Assembly: GCF_011382985.1 (NCBI RefSeq)
Contig: NZ_CP049933.1
Coordinates: forward strand, 1,674,001 to 1,738,000
Direction: 5' to 3'
DNA: 64,000 nucleotides
DNA from: Leucobacter coleopterorum
GTDB lineage: Bacteria > Actinomycetota > Actinomycetes > Actinomycetales > Microbacteriaceae
Numbering within the stretch: the stretch's first letter is position 1; each line of letters begins with the position of its first letter. Shown here piece after piece: positions 53,462 to 60,729 of this stretch. The notes beneath the pieces were generated by a model that worked only from the letters and a program-made list of their open reading frames with translations, ran no database searches and was not told the DNA's origin. Made by a program: the position numbers and the translations under genes.

Positions 53462-56400
53462 CTACTCCTCGCGCCCTATTCGCTGACCCACAACAGCTGA
53501 GATGCCATCCTGCCGCATGGAGACCCCGTAGAGCGCATCGGCGATCTCCATCGTGCGCTTCTGATGGGTAATCATGATGAGCTGCGAATTCTCGCGCAGG
53601 CGCTCAAAAACCTGCAGCAGGCGACCCAGGTTTGCGTCGTCAAGCGCCGCCTCGACCTCGTCGACAATGTAAAACGGGCTGGGCCTCGCTTGGAAGATCG
53701 CCATCAGCCAAGCGACGGCCGCGAGCGAGCGCTCACCGCCCGAGAGCAACGACATACGCTCAACCTTTTTGCCCGCGGGTTTCACGACCATCTCGATACC
53801 GGTGTTGAGCAGGTCATCAGGGTTACTCAGCATGATCTCGCCGGATCCTCCCGGAAACAGGATCGGAAAGACCTCAGCGAAAGCGACCCTCGTGTCTTCG
53901 AACGCTGCCCCAAAAATACCCTGCATCTTCTCGTCGAGCTCTTCGATGATCGACATGAGGTCGGTGCGGGTTTTGCTGAGATCTTTCAGCTGATCAGAGA
54001 GAAAGAGGTGTCGCTGCTCAAGCGCTGAGAACTCCTCGAGAGCAAGCGGGTTAATGCGTCCGAGCTCGGTAAGTCGCTTCTCTGCGCGCGCAAGGCGACG
54101 TTCTTGCTCGGCGCGCACAAAAGGTGTGGCCTCGGGCTCTGCGTCACTAGAATCTGCCTCTTCGGTGCGAGGCACCGGGATCGGTTGATCAGGACCAAAC
54201 TCCGCGATGAGTACGTCTTCGACGAGGCCGAGCTCATTGCCGGATCGCTCCAGCAGTGCAGACAACTGCAACTTGCGCTCGTAGCTCTTCAACTCCGCAC
54301 CGTGCACACGCTCGGTGAGTGATCCTAATTTCTGCCGTAGCTCAGACTCTTCGGAGCGCAGCAGTGTCAGCTCCTGGCTGTGCCTGGCACGCTCTTGTTC
54401 GGCGCGCTGTTGCTGCAGCCGGGCTTCTGTGAGCGAACGGTCGCAAGCATCAAGGATCGCGGGTAGCAAATCGGCAACGCGCTCCGCCTGCGCAACCTGC
54501 CGCGCACGAAGCACCGCCCTACGCGCGGCTTCCTCAGCTGCTTGTTGGTCCGCCTCGTATTGCTCAGCGAGTGTCTCGCAGCGGGCCTGCGCAGCGCGGG
54601 CCCGCTCACGGGCGGTTTCGAGGGAGAGACGCAGTTCGACCTCGGTGGCACGAGCCTTTTCAAGTTCTTCAAAGACCCCCTCGCGGGAACCAGCGTCGAG
54701 TATCGGTCGCGGCGAAGCTTCGGCCTCAGCGTATGCCTGCGCCGCCGCTTCAGCCTCGCGAGTTGCCTCGCCCGCCGACTCAGCTACCGATTGCAGAGCC
54801 TGACGCACACGATCCGCTTCGGCACGCGCAGCCTCGGCACGGGCCGTCAACCGATGGCGCTCTTTAGCAATCTCTGCGAGTTGCGCATCGGCCGCCCGCA
54901 GGTCAGCGTAGGCGCGTTGCCCAGCTTCCTTCGCCTGAGCGGCAGCGACGCGCAACTCGGCGAGTGTTGCTTCCGTCTCAATGATCTTCTCCGCGACAAC
55001 ATCGCGGCGATCCCGCGCTTGCTCTAGTTCAGCATTGAGTTCGATGCGTGAGGGAGCAAGGGTTGATCCCCCACTCAACGTGTGCGGGGTGAGCACATCG
55101 CCACTGCTCGTAACCACAGTAAAGTCGATGCTCGTCTCACGCAGCTCCCCAGCAGCATCGAGCGCCGCCGCGAGGTCTTTGGCAATATATGCGCTCGCAA
55201 GAAGCCCGCGCACCCCATCGGGGGCATCCTCGATGACGTCGCCGGCCCGGACCGCATGGGTAATCTTGGGTGTGTCAATTGTGGATCCGGCCGCGGCCAC
55301 GACAGCTCGCAGTCTGCCGAGGTCCTGCTCTCGTGCTGCCTCCACCGCAGCCTCAGCGTCCTGCGCCGTGTCGGCGAGCAGGGCATCCGCGAACGCGCCT
55401 AACGCTGCACCAACCGCAGCTTCATAGCCCTCTACCACCCGCACTCGGTCGGAAACCCGCCCACTAATGCCACTGGGGGTGTTGGCAAGAAGCGCCGCCG
55501 ACGCATCCCGCTGATCGAGCGAACGAGTGAGGGCGCTAACGCGAGCCTCAAGTCCGGCGCGCTCCTGCTCAAGCTCATGCAGTTGCTCTCGAGCTTCGTC
55601 GCGCTGTTGCTCAGCAGCCGCCTGGGTTTCTTGCGCGGCACGGTAGTTGTCGTCGAGCCCGGCTTCGGGCAAAGTCTCAACCTCTGCCTGCTCAGTAAAA
55701 TCTGCCAGTTCTTCGTCGGCTTCTTCAGCGCGCTGAGTTGCTTGAGCGACCGCTTGCTCACGACGAGAGATCTCTTGAGCGACCGTGTCGCGCTTCTGCA
55801 CCGCGGTCTCCCTGCGACCACGCAACTGCGAAAGCCGCAGGTCATGCTTTGAGACAAGGGCGCTTTGCGCCGCGATATGTTCGTCGATCGCGTCGAGCGA
55901 CTGCTGCGCCCTGCGGGTCACATCACCCGCCTGTTGCCAGCGCGTCTCGACCTCGGGAATAAGCGCCTCGAGTCGTTTCGCCTCGACTTTGGCCTCGTCG
56001 ACCGTGGCGTGACTCGTGCGGTTTGTGTGTTCGGGTGCCTCTGCCTGAGTTGCAAGGAAGGTGAGTCGCTGCTGCGTCTGGGAGTAGAGACCGCGAAGTT
56101 TCGCCTGCGCGGATTCAAGGCCGATGGTCACGCGACGCGCGGCATCGAGCTCGTCACTCTGCTGATCCTGTTCGAGTCGTTGGATGCGCAGCTGCTTCTG
56201 CTCAACCTGCTCCTGCAGCACGATGCGCTCTGAGTGCCGTTCTGATTCGTCGCGTGCGAGCTCATCGAGTTCGGCCCTTAACCGCGCCACGTCGTCTGCG
56301 AGCAGGCGGGCCTTCGCATCACGCACCTCGGCAGCAATACCTTGCGCGGCGCGGGCAACCTCGGCCTGGCGACCAAGCGGCTTGAGCTGGCGCCTGATCT

Positions 56401-56989
56401 CGCCCGCAAGGTCGTTGAGGCGCGTGAGGTTGGTCTCCATCGCTTCGAGCTTGCGAAGTGTGCGCTCTTTACGACGACGGTGTTTGAGAATGCCGGCTGC
56501 CTCTTCAATGAAGCCCCGTCGATCCTCCGGGGTCGCACGCAGCACTCTGTCGAGCTGCCCCTGGCCAACGATCACGTGCATCTCGCGGCCAAGGCCGGAG
56601 TCACTGAGCAGTTCTTGGACGTCGAGCAGACGGCTGTTCTCACCGTTGATGGCGTACTCACTCGAACCGTTACGGAAGAGTGTGCGGCTGATCGTCACCT
56701 CGGCGTACTCAATTGGCAGGGCGCCGTCACTGTTGTCGATCGTGAGCTTCACCTCGGCGCGACCCAGCGGACCACGGGTTGACGTGCCCGCAAAAATAAC
56801 GTCTTCCATCTTGCCGCCGCGCAGAGTTTTGGCCCCCTGCTCCCCCATCACCCAGGCGAGTGCGTCGACAACATTAGATTTGCCAGAGCCGTTGGGTCCG
56901 ACAATCGCGGTAACACCCGGTTCAAACTGAAAAGTTGTCGGCTGTGCGAAAGACTTGAAGCCCTTGAGCGTGAGGCTCTTGAGGTGCAC
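53462..56989 (-). CDS. smc: Chromosome segregation protein SMC
   Basis: A 1175-aa condensin ATPase. The N-terminal Walker A is AIVGPNGSGKSNVVDALAWV. Two long coiled coils flank a hinge near residue 520-640 (SGRVSDRVRVVEGYEAAVG). The C-terminal head has LLSGGERSLAAVAWLMAIF and FYIVDEVEAALDD. The whole 3.5 kb frame is intact. The GTG start follows GAAGGAGGCGGC. In related genomes ftsY follows directly; here the lone livK gene follows after about 150 bases and ftsY is 16 kb away. Confidence 0.96.
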   Translation of the reverse strand: MHLKSLTLKGFKSFAQPTTFQFEPGVTAIVGPNGSGKSNVVDALAWVMGEQGAKTLRGGKMEDVIFAGTSTRGPLGRAEVKLTIDNSDGALPIEYAEVTISRTLFRNGSSEYAINGENSRLLDVQELLSDSGLGREMHVIVGQGQLDRVLRATPEDRRGFIEEAAGILKHRRRKERTLRKLEAMETNLTRLNDLAGEIRRQLKPLGRQAEVARAAQGIAAEVRDAKARLLADDVARLRAELDELARDESERHSERIVLQEQVEQKQLRIQRLEQDQQSDELDAARRVTIGLESAQAKLRGLYSQTQQRLTFLATQAEAPEHTNRTSHATVDEAKVEAKRLEALIPEVETRWQQAGDVTRRAQQSLDAIDEHIAAQSALVSKHDLRLSQLRGRRETAVQKRDTVAQEISRREQAVAQATQRAEEADEELADFTEQAEVETLPEAGLDDNYRAAQETQAAAEQQRDEAREQLHELEQERAGLEARVSALTRSLDQRDASAALLANTPSGISGRVSDRVRVVEGYEAAVGAALGAFADALLADTAQDAEAAVEAAREQDLGRLRAVVAAAGSTIDTPKITHAVRAGDVIEDAPDGVRGLLASAYIAKDLAAALDAAGELRETSIDFTVVTSSGDVLTPHTLSGGSTLAPSRIELNAELEQARDRRDVVAEKIIETEATLAELRVAAAQAKEAGQRAYADLRAADAQLAEIAKERHRLTARAEAARAEADRVRQALQSVAESAGEATREAEAAAQAYAEAEASPRPILDAGSREGVFEELEKARATEVELRLSLETARERARAAQARCETLAEQYEADQQAAEEAARRAVLRARQVAQAERVADLLPAILDACDRSLTEARLQQQRAEQERARHSQELTLLRSEESELRQKLGSLTERVHGAELKSYERKLQLSALLERSGNELGLVEDVLIAEFGPDQPIPVPRTEEADSSDAEPEATPFVRAEQERRLARAEKRLTELGRINPLALEEFSALEQRHLFLSDQLKDLSKTRTDLMSIIEELDEKMQGIFGAAFEDTRVAFAEVFPILFPGGSGEIMLSNPDDLLNTGIEMVVKPAGKKVERMSLLSGGERSLAAVAWLMAIFQARPSPFYIVDEVEAALDDANLGRLLQVFERLRENSQLIMITHQKRTMEIADALYGVSMRQDGISAVVGQRIGREE

Positions 56990-57096
56990 GCCGCCTCCTT
57001 CTTTTCTTCACGGTCTGCAGGATGAATGCCCCTCGCAAGATTACCGGATTGCGGGCAATGTCACGCCTAAGCGCGGAGGATTGACAGAATGGGTGA

Positions 57097-57612
57097 ATGC
57101 CCGTTGAAACTCCACGCCTGATCCTGCGCGAAATGACCCAGCATGATCGCCCCCAGCTCAGTGCGATTCTGCAAGACGAAGAAACCATGGCCGCGTACGA
57201 GGGGGCGTTCGACGACACAATGGTCGACGTTTGGCTCGAGCGCATGCTCACGCGCTATCAGGAGGATGGGTTTGGGCTCTGGGCCGTCGTTCTTCGGGAG
57301 ACCGGCGAAATGATCGGCCAGTGTGGACTCACCAGACAGCACATCATGAATGAGGACGTGATCGAGGTGGGCTACCTATTCAATCGATCATTCTGGCATC
57401 AGGGATTTGCCATTGAAGCAGCATCCGCTTGTCGCGACTACGCCTTTGAATCGCTAACAATCGACCGACTCTACGCTCAGATCCGCGACACCAACATTGC
57501 CTCAATGAACGTCGCAATTCGACTGGGCATGACTGTTCGTGGTCGGTTTGTGAAGCACTACCGAGGTGTAGACATGCCTCACCTCGCGTTTGCCCTCGAT
57601 CGGTTTGCGTGA
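57097..57612 (+). CDS. GNAT family N-acetyltransferase (RimJ/RimL-like)
   Basis: A 171-aa acetyltransferase beginning ETPRLILREMTQHDRPQL, the usual RimJ/RimL-like start. The acetyl-CoA binding part lies around GYLFNRSFWHQGFAIEAASA (the [RQ]xxGxA motif appears as HQGFA), followed by RDTNIASMNVAIRLGM. The substrate is unknown; it could acetylate an N-terminus or a small molecule. The ATG at 57097 has CAGAAT 6 bases upstream and no ribosome binding site, so it may be leaderless. It is divergent from smc and stands just before the toxin-antitoxin pair. Confidence 0.88.
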   Translation: MPVETPRLILREMTQHDRPQLSAILQDEETMAAYEGAFDDTMVDVWLERMLTRYQEDGFGLWAVVLRETGEMIGQCGLTRQHIMNEDVIEVGYLFNRSFWHQGFAIEAASACRDYAFESLTIDRLYAQIRDTNIASMNVAIRLGMTVRGRFVKHYRGVDMPHLAFALDRFA

Positions 57613-57645
57613 AAATCTGCCATACCCACACGTAATCATTTGCGC

Positions 57646-57651
57646 TAGAAT
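57646..57651 (+). promoter_or_regulatory. Candidate -10 box for leaderless antitoxin transcript
   Basis: TAGAAT ends 7 bases before the ATG at 57659. The spacing favours this ATG over the one two codons earlier. There is no Shine-Dalgarno sequence. Confidence 0.5.
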
Positions 57652-57658
57652 TATGTAC

Positions 57659-57942
57659 ATGACCGTACTGTCGCTAGCCGATGCGCGCGCCAGCCTCTCG
57701 CGCATAGTTAAGTCCGCCTCGACCACCCATGAGCGTTTCGAAGTAACGCGCAACGGGCGTCGGGTAGCCGTATTGCTTGGTGCCGATGACTACGACGCCC
57801 TCTTAGAAACAATCGACATCTTGAGCAATCCTCGTGAGATCGAACTCATTTATGAAGGGATCACTGACTTCAACACGGACAACGTTTCCTCCCCGAGGAA
57901 GTTCGTGAGGCTCTCGCTGCTCGAGTGCGACTTTCTGCATGA
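57659..57942 (+). CDS. Phd/YefM-type antitoxin (frame broken near the C-terminus as read)
   Basis: A 94-aa antitoxin after repair. SLADARASLSRIVKSASTTH and FEVTRNGRRVAVLLGADDYD are the DNA-binding N-terminal fold of the Phd/YefM family. The C-terminal toxin-binding tail is read off-frame after the C run 57891-57894; one added base gives VSSPEEVREALAARVRLSA and a stop overlapping the toxin ATG (ATGA), the normal arrangement. It probably represses its own promoter at the TAGAAT -10 box. Confidence 0.85.
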
Positions 57943-58214
57943 ATCAAACCCATGAAGTAGTTTTTTCTCGGACCGCTCGCCGGGCCCTTGAAATCGAGTT
58001 GCCCGAGAAAGTGGCCACTGCCGCTTTCGAATTCACCATGGGAGCGCTTCGAGAGAACCCCCGCAGACTCGGTAAGCCGCTTCGCGAACCACTGGCACCC
58101 TTGTACTCGGCCAGGCGCGGCGAGTACCGCGTGATCTATCGAATTATTGATCACCGTCTAGTCATTGAAGTGGTGTCAATCGCGCACCGCAAAATCGCCT
58201 ATCAGCGGAAGTAA
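57939..58214 (+). CDS. RelE/ParE-type toxin
   Basis: A 91-aa basic protein of the RelE superfamily. EVVFSRTARRALEIELPEKV forms the N-terminal helices, and SARRGEYRVIYRIIDHRLVI with VSIAHRKIAYQRK form the conserved strands with the Arg, Tyr and His residues typical of mRNA-cleaving members. It is translated from an ATG within the antitoxin stop. The convergent gene at 58216 begins immediately after it. Confidence 0.88.
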   Translation: MNQTHEVVFSRTARRALEIELPEKVATAAFEFTMGALRENPRRLGKPLREPLAPLYSARRGEYRVIYRIIDHRLVIEVVSIAHRKIAYQRK

Positions 58215-58215
58215 A

Positions 58216-58611
58216 TTACAGGGTGTAGCCCACCGGAATCATGCTGCCGTCGGGCGCGCGCAGGCCAAACCCGAGGGCACGATCGGCGGCGACGTGCACA
58301 AACCAAGCGAGCCCCGCAAGTGCGAGCTGCCACAGACCGTCACTGAAGCCACCGGTGAGAAAAAACAGCAGGATCCCGAGCCCAAGCAAAACGACCGGCA
58401 TGGTCATGTTGTGCAGGGAATTGTAGAGCCGCACGTAGTTGGGCTTCATGCGCCCCTTTTCGGCGAACGCGCCGATCAGTGAGAGATCGGGCGCGAGCAG
58501 AAACACAACGGCGACGATCGCCGCGGGCCAGCCCCACGAAATACAGCTGAGCAGAAGAACGCCCGCCCAAACGAAGGCGCTCATGCCCCAGGTGACCCGC
58601 AAAATATTCAT
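58216..58611 (-). CDS. DUF4260-like membrane protein
   Basis: A 131-aa protein with four membrane helices and the DUF4260 pattern VFLLAPDLSLIGAFAEKG, NSLHNMTMPVVLLGLGI and GLAWFVHVAADRALGFGL. The family has no known function. The ATG at 58611 lacks a ribosome binding site and has TAGGCT 6 bases upstream, a leaderless arrangement. It converges with the toxin gene. Confidence 0.8.
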   Translation of the reverse strand: MNILRVTWGMSAFVWAGVLLLSCISWGWPAAIVAVVFLLAPDLSLIGAFAEKGRMKPNYVRLYNSLHNMTMPVVLLGLGILLFFLTGGFSDGLWQLALAGLAWFVHVAADRALGFGLRAPDGSMIPVGYTL

Positions 58612-58617
58612 GCACTC

Positions 58618-58623
58618 AGCCTA
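58618..58623 (-). promoter_or_regulatory. Candidate -10 box for leaderless DUF4260 gene
   Basis: TAGGCT on the minus strand, 6 bases before the ATG at 58611, with no Shine-Dalgarno sequence. Confidence 0.5.
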
Positions 58624-58657
58624 TTGGCTGAGCGCTATCAATTCAGACCTGCAGAAG

Positions 58658-59107
58658 CTACGCGAGCACCGCAAAGGCACGGGACTGTGCTGCTTGGGTG
58701 CGAGAAGCCTGAGGGTTCAGCCCGGTACACCAGCTCGGATACACCCGAAAACCACGTTTGCCGGGCTTCGTCGCGGAGCTCGTGATTCCGAGTTCCTCAA
58801 GATGGGCGGCGCTGAAGCGGAAAACACCGAACTGGTCGCCGTCTTCGACAAACAGCAGCAGCCCCGCTTCTGCTTCCTCTCGAGCAAACGGGCGGGTCTC
58901 TCCATTTTCATCTCGCTTCCACACCGCCACAAACGCACCCGGCTTTGTGGGTGTTACCCGGGCCGTGCGAATGCGCCACTGCTCGCCGTTCATTGCCACA
59001 AGACCAGATTCGTATTCACCCCGCTGTTCCTCAGGCCACGGCCCCTCGTAACTCGAGATGTGTTCGGTAGCGAGCTTCAGATAGCGAGCAAAAGCGGTGA
59101 ACGGCAT
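58658..59107 (-). CDS. MepB family protein
   Basis: A 149-aa protein resembling S. aureus MepB, encoded with the MepRA multidrug system there but of unknown function. Matching parts are SYEGPWPEEQRGEYESGLVA, TKPGAFVAVWKRDENG, FVEDGDQFGVFRFSAAHLEE and GKRGFRVYPSWC. No membrane segment is seen. The ATG at 59107 has TAAGCT 6 bases upstream and no ribosome binding site, so it has its own promoter despite lying 24 bases after the ArsR-type regulator gene. Confidence 0.8.
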   Translation of the reverse strand: MPFTAFARYLKLATEHISSYEGPWPEEQRGEYESGLVAMNGEQWRIRTARVTPTKPGAFVAVWKRDENGETRPFAREEAEAGLLLFVEDGDQFGVFRFSAAHLEELGITSSATKPGKRGFRVYPSWCTGLNPQASRTQAAQSRAFAVLA

Positions 59108-59113
59108 CGGATC

Positions 59114-59119
59114 AGCTTA
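59114..59119 (-). promoter_or_regulatory. Candidate -10 box for leaderless mepB-like gene
   Basis: TAAGCT on the minus strand, 6 bases before the ATG at 59107. It lies just downstream of the regulator's stop codon. Confidence 0.45.
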
Positions 59120-59131
59120 GAGCTTGATAGC

Positions 59132-59809
59132 TCAGCAGTCGATTCCGAGTGTTGCGAAGTGTTCTTTGCCGAGGGTCGTGACTTTCAAAGACCGGTCCCC
59201 GCTTCGACGTTGCAGCCAACCCACTTGCAGCATTGCAGTGAGCAGCCCCGCCCCCAGTTTTCCGGCGAGGTGTGGCCTGCGCTCCGTCCAGTCCATGCAT
59301 CCCCTTACTTCGGGTCGCTTGCCTGCAGCAAGGTGGAGTGCGATCCCCAGCCCTGCTTCAAGATGATCCAATGCAATCAACTGTAAGGATCCGTCGCGCT
59401 CGATCACCCACTCTCGTTCGCGCGCAAGATCCGCGATCGCAATGCCCAAACGCCCCGCGAGGTGGTCGTAACAGGTGCGTGCCTCGCGCAGCGCAGCCCT
59501 CTGCGTGTGTTTGGTGAGAGAGGTGACCGCGGGTTGTGCAGAGAGCCTGAGCAGTCCTTCGACCACCTCTGCCACCTCGGGTGTTGCGATCGTCACGAGG
59601 CGGGTTCTTCCGCGCGACAACACCGACACCAGTCTGGCGTCGAGCAGTCGTGCCACGTGTGAGCTCACGGTTGATGGCGAGAGACCGAGCCGTGCGGCGA
59701 GAGCACCCGCCGGAAGAGGTGTGCCTTCGAGAAGCTCCTGCAATATGCGAAGCCTTGTCGGTTCGGCGAGAGCCGCGCCAACCTCGCTCAAACTCGGTCG
59801 CTCTGTCAC
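59132..59809 (-). CDS. ArsR-family winged-helix regulator
   Basis: A 225-aa regulator. The N-terminal 80 residues are an ArsR-type winged helix (GAALAEPTRLRILQELLEG, LGLSPSTVSSHVARLLDARL). The remaining 140 residues form a C-terminal domain found in longer members and containing a few His/Cys residues (TCYDHLAGRLGI, RGCMDW, GIDC) but no classical metal motif. The GTG start overlaps the ACT-domain gene stop. It ends the OsmC-ACT-ArsR operon and probably regulates it; the inducer is unknown. Confidence 0.82.
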   Translation of the reverse strand: MTERPSLSEVGAALAEPTRLRILQELLEGTPLPAGALAARLGLSPSTVSSHVARLLDARLVSVLSRGRTRLVTIATPEVAEVVEGLLRLSAQPAVTSLTKHTQRAALREARTCYDHLAGRLGIAIADLAREREWVIERDGSLQLIALDHLEAGLGIALHLAAGKRPEVRGCMDWTERRPHLAGKLGAGLLTAMLQVGWLQRRSGDRSLKVTTLGKEHFATLGIDC

Positions 59810-60165
59810 GCGAGTGCCGCCTCTGCGGCAGGCACGTCTGCAACCAGCAGAATCTTTCGATTGTCGTGATCACTGTACTGGCCCTCGAGTTGCACACCCG
59901 CGTCGGCGAGTTTTGTCATCATCCACCCCAGAGCACCAGGCACGTCTGCATCGAGTTCGGCGATCACCACGTCCCGCTGAAGAGCGCCCCCGATCCCGGC
60001 TGCGGTGAGCGCGCTCAGAGCCGCGTCCCCATCTTCAACCAGGTAGTGGGCGACACCAGACCACATTCCGCCGCCCTCCAACCCAACGCCCGCTTCACCG
60101 AGCACTCGGGCGAGTCTCGCCAGCGAATGCGCGCCATTCGGCGCGGGGACCGCGATGTCTTTCAT
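59806..60165 (-). CDS. ACT-domain-like small protein
   Basis: A 119-aa protein starting at the ATG at 60165, which overlaps the OsmC stop (ATGA). It reads KDIAVPAPNGAHSLARLARV, then GALGWMMTKLADAGVQLEGQ and HDNRKILLVADVPAAEA: two betaalphabeta units like tandem ACT folds, which usually bind small molecules such as amino acids. No enzyme domain is attached. The gene probably feeds a signal to the adjacent regulator, but that is inferred from coupling only. Confidence 0.6.
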   Translation of the reverse strand: MKDIAVPAPNGAHSLARLARVLGEAGVGLEGGGMWSGVAHYLVEDGDAALSALTAAGIGGALQRDVVIAELDADVPGALGWMMTKLADAGVQLEGQYSDHDNRKILLVADVPAAEAALA

Positions 60166-60614
60166 ACGATCACCGCCACAGTCGTGTGTATGTTCACGGT
60201 GGCCTTGAGTGTGTTGGCGATAAAACACTGCTCGTGGGCACTCTCCATAAGCCTCAGAACCTCTTGCTCGTCTGCGCTCTTCACAGTGACCTTAATGTTC
60301 AAGTCAATCTCGGTGATCTGCGTTGACACTCCGGTTTCGGGCATCACAGCCCGAGCGTTGTCTTCGTAGTGCACGACGTCTAGTTTGGCGAGTGCGGCAA
60401 GTGCCAGGAATGACAGCATCTGGCACGAGCTGGCTGCGGCGAGCAGCAGTTGTTCGGGGTTTGGAAGGGCAGGGTCGCCGAGGAACGCCGGATCCGCGCT
60501 GGCCCTGAGTGTGTTCCCAGCAACCACCAGTTCGTGGTTGCGGTCGTAGCCACGGTAACCGCTGCCCGTGCTGCCGCTCCAGCGCAGCTGAGTTTCGTAG
60601 TTGTGTTGTTTCAT
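60162..60614 (-). CDS. OsmC family protein
   Basis: A 150-aa OsmC/Ohr superfamily protein; members are thiol peroxidases acting on organic hydroperoxides. PALPNPEQLLLAAASSCQML carries the first catalytic-type Cys and MESAHEQCFIANTLKATVN the second, both in their usual places. The ATG at 60614 has TAGGCT 6 bases upstream and no ribosome binding site. It is the first gene of a three-gene operon with overlapping stops and starts (OsmC, ACT-like, ArsR-like), suggesting a stress-responsive unit. Confidence 0.88.
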   Translation of the reverse strand: MKQHNYETQLRWSGSTGSGYRGYDRNHELVVAGNTLRASADPAFLGDPALPNPEQLLLAAASSCQMLSFLALAALAKLDVVHYEDNARAVMPETGVSTQITEIDLNIKVTVKSADEQEVLRLMESAHEQCFIANTLKATVNIHTTVAVIV

Positions 60615-60620
60615 GGCCCC

Positions 60621-60626
60621 AGCCTA
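60621..60626 (-). promoter_or_regulatory. Candidate -10 box for leaderless OsmC operon
   Basis: TAGGCT on the minus strand, 6 bases before the ATG at 60614, with no Shine-Dalgarno sequence. Confidence 0.5.
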
Positions 60627-60680
60627 CGAGTTTGTTGTTTCGATGGGGGTCGAAATATGGATACCTCTGCCCGCATACGA

Positions 60681-60712
60681 AAGCGGGGATCAGCCGCAGC
60701 CAATCCCCGCTT
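60681..60712 (-). terminator. Hairpin terminator after aceA
   Basis: AAGCGGGGAT and ATCCCCGCTT form a 10-bp perfect stem around a 12-base loop, 17 bases after the aceA stop on the minus strand. The T tract is poor, but the position between two minus-strand operons fits a terminator. Confidence 0.7.
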
Positions 60713-60729
60713 CACACCAGCAAAACTCG

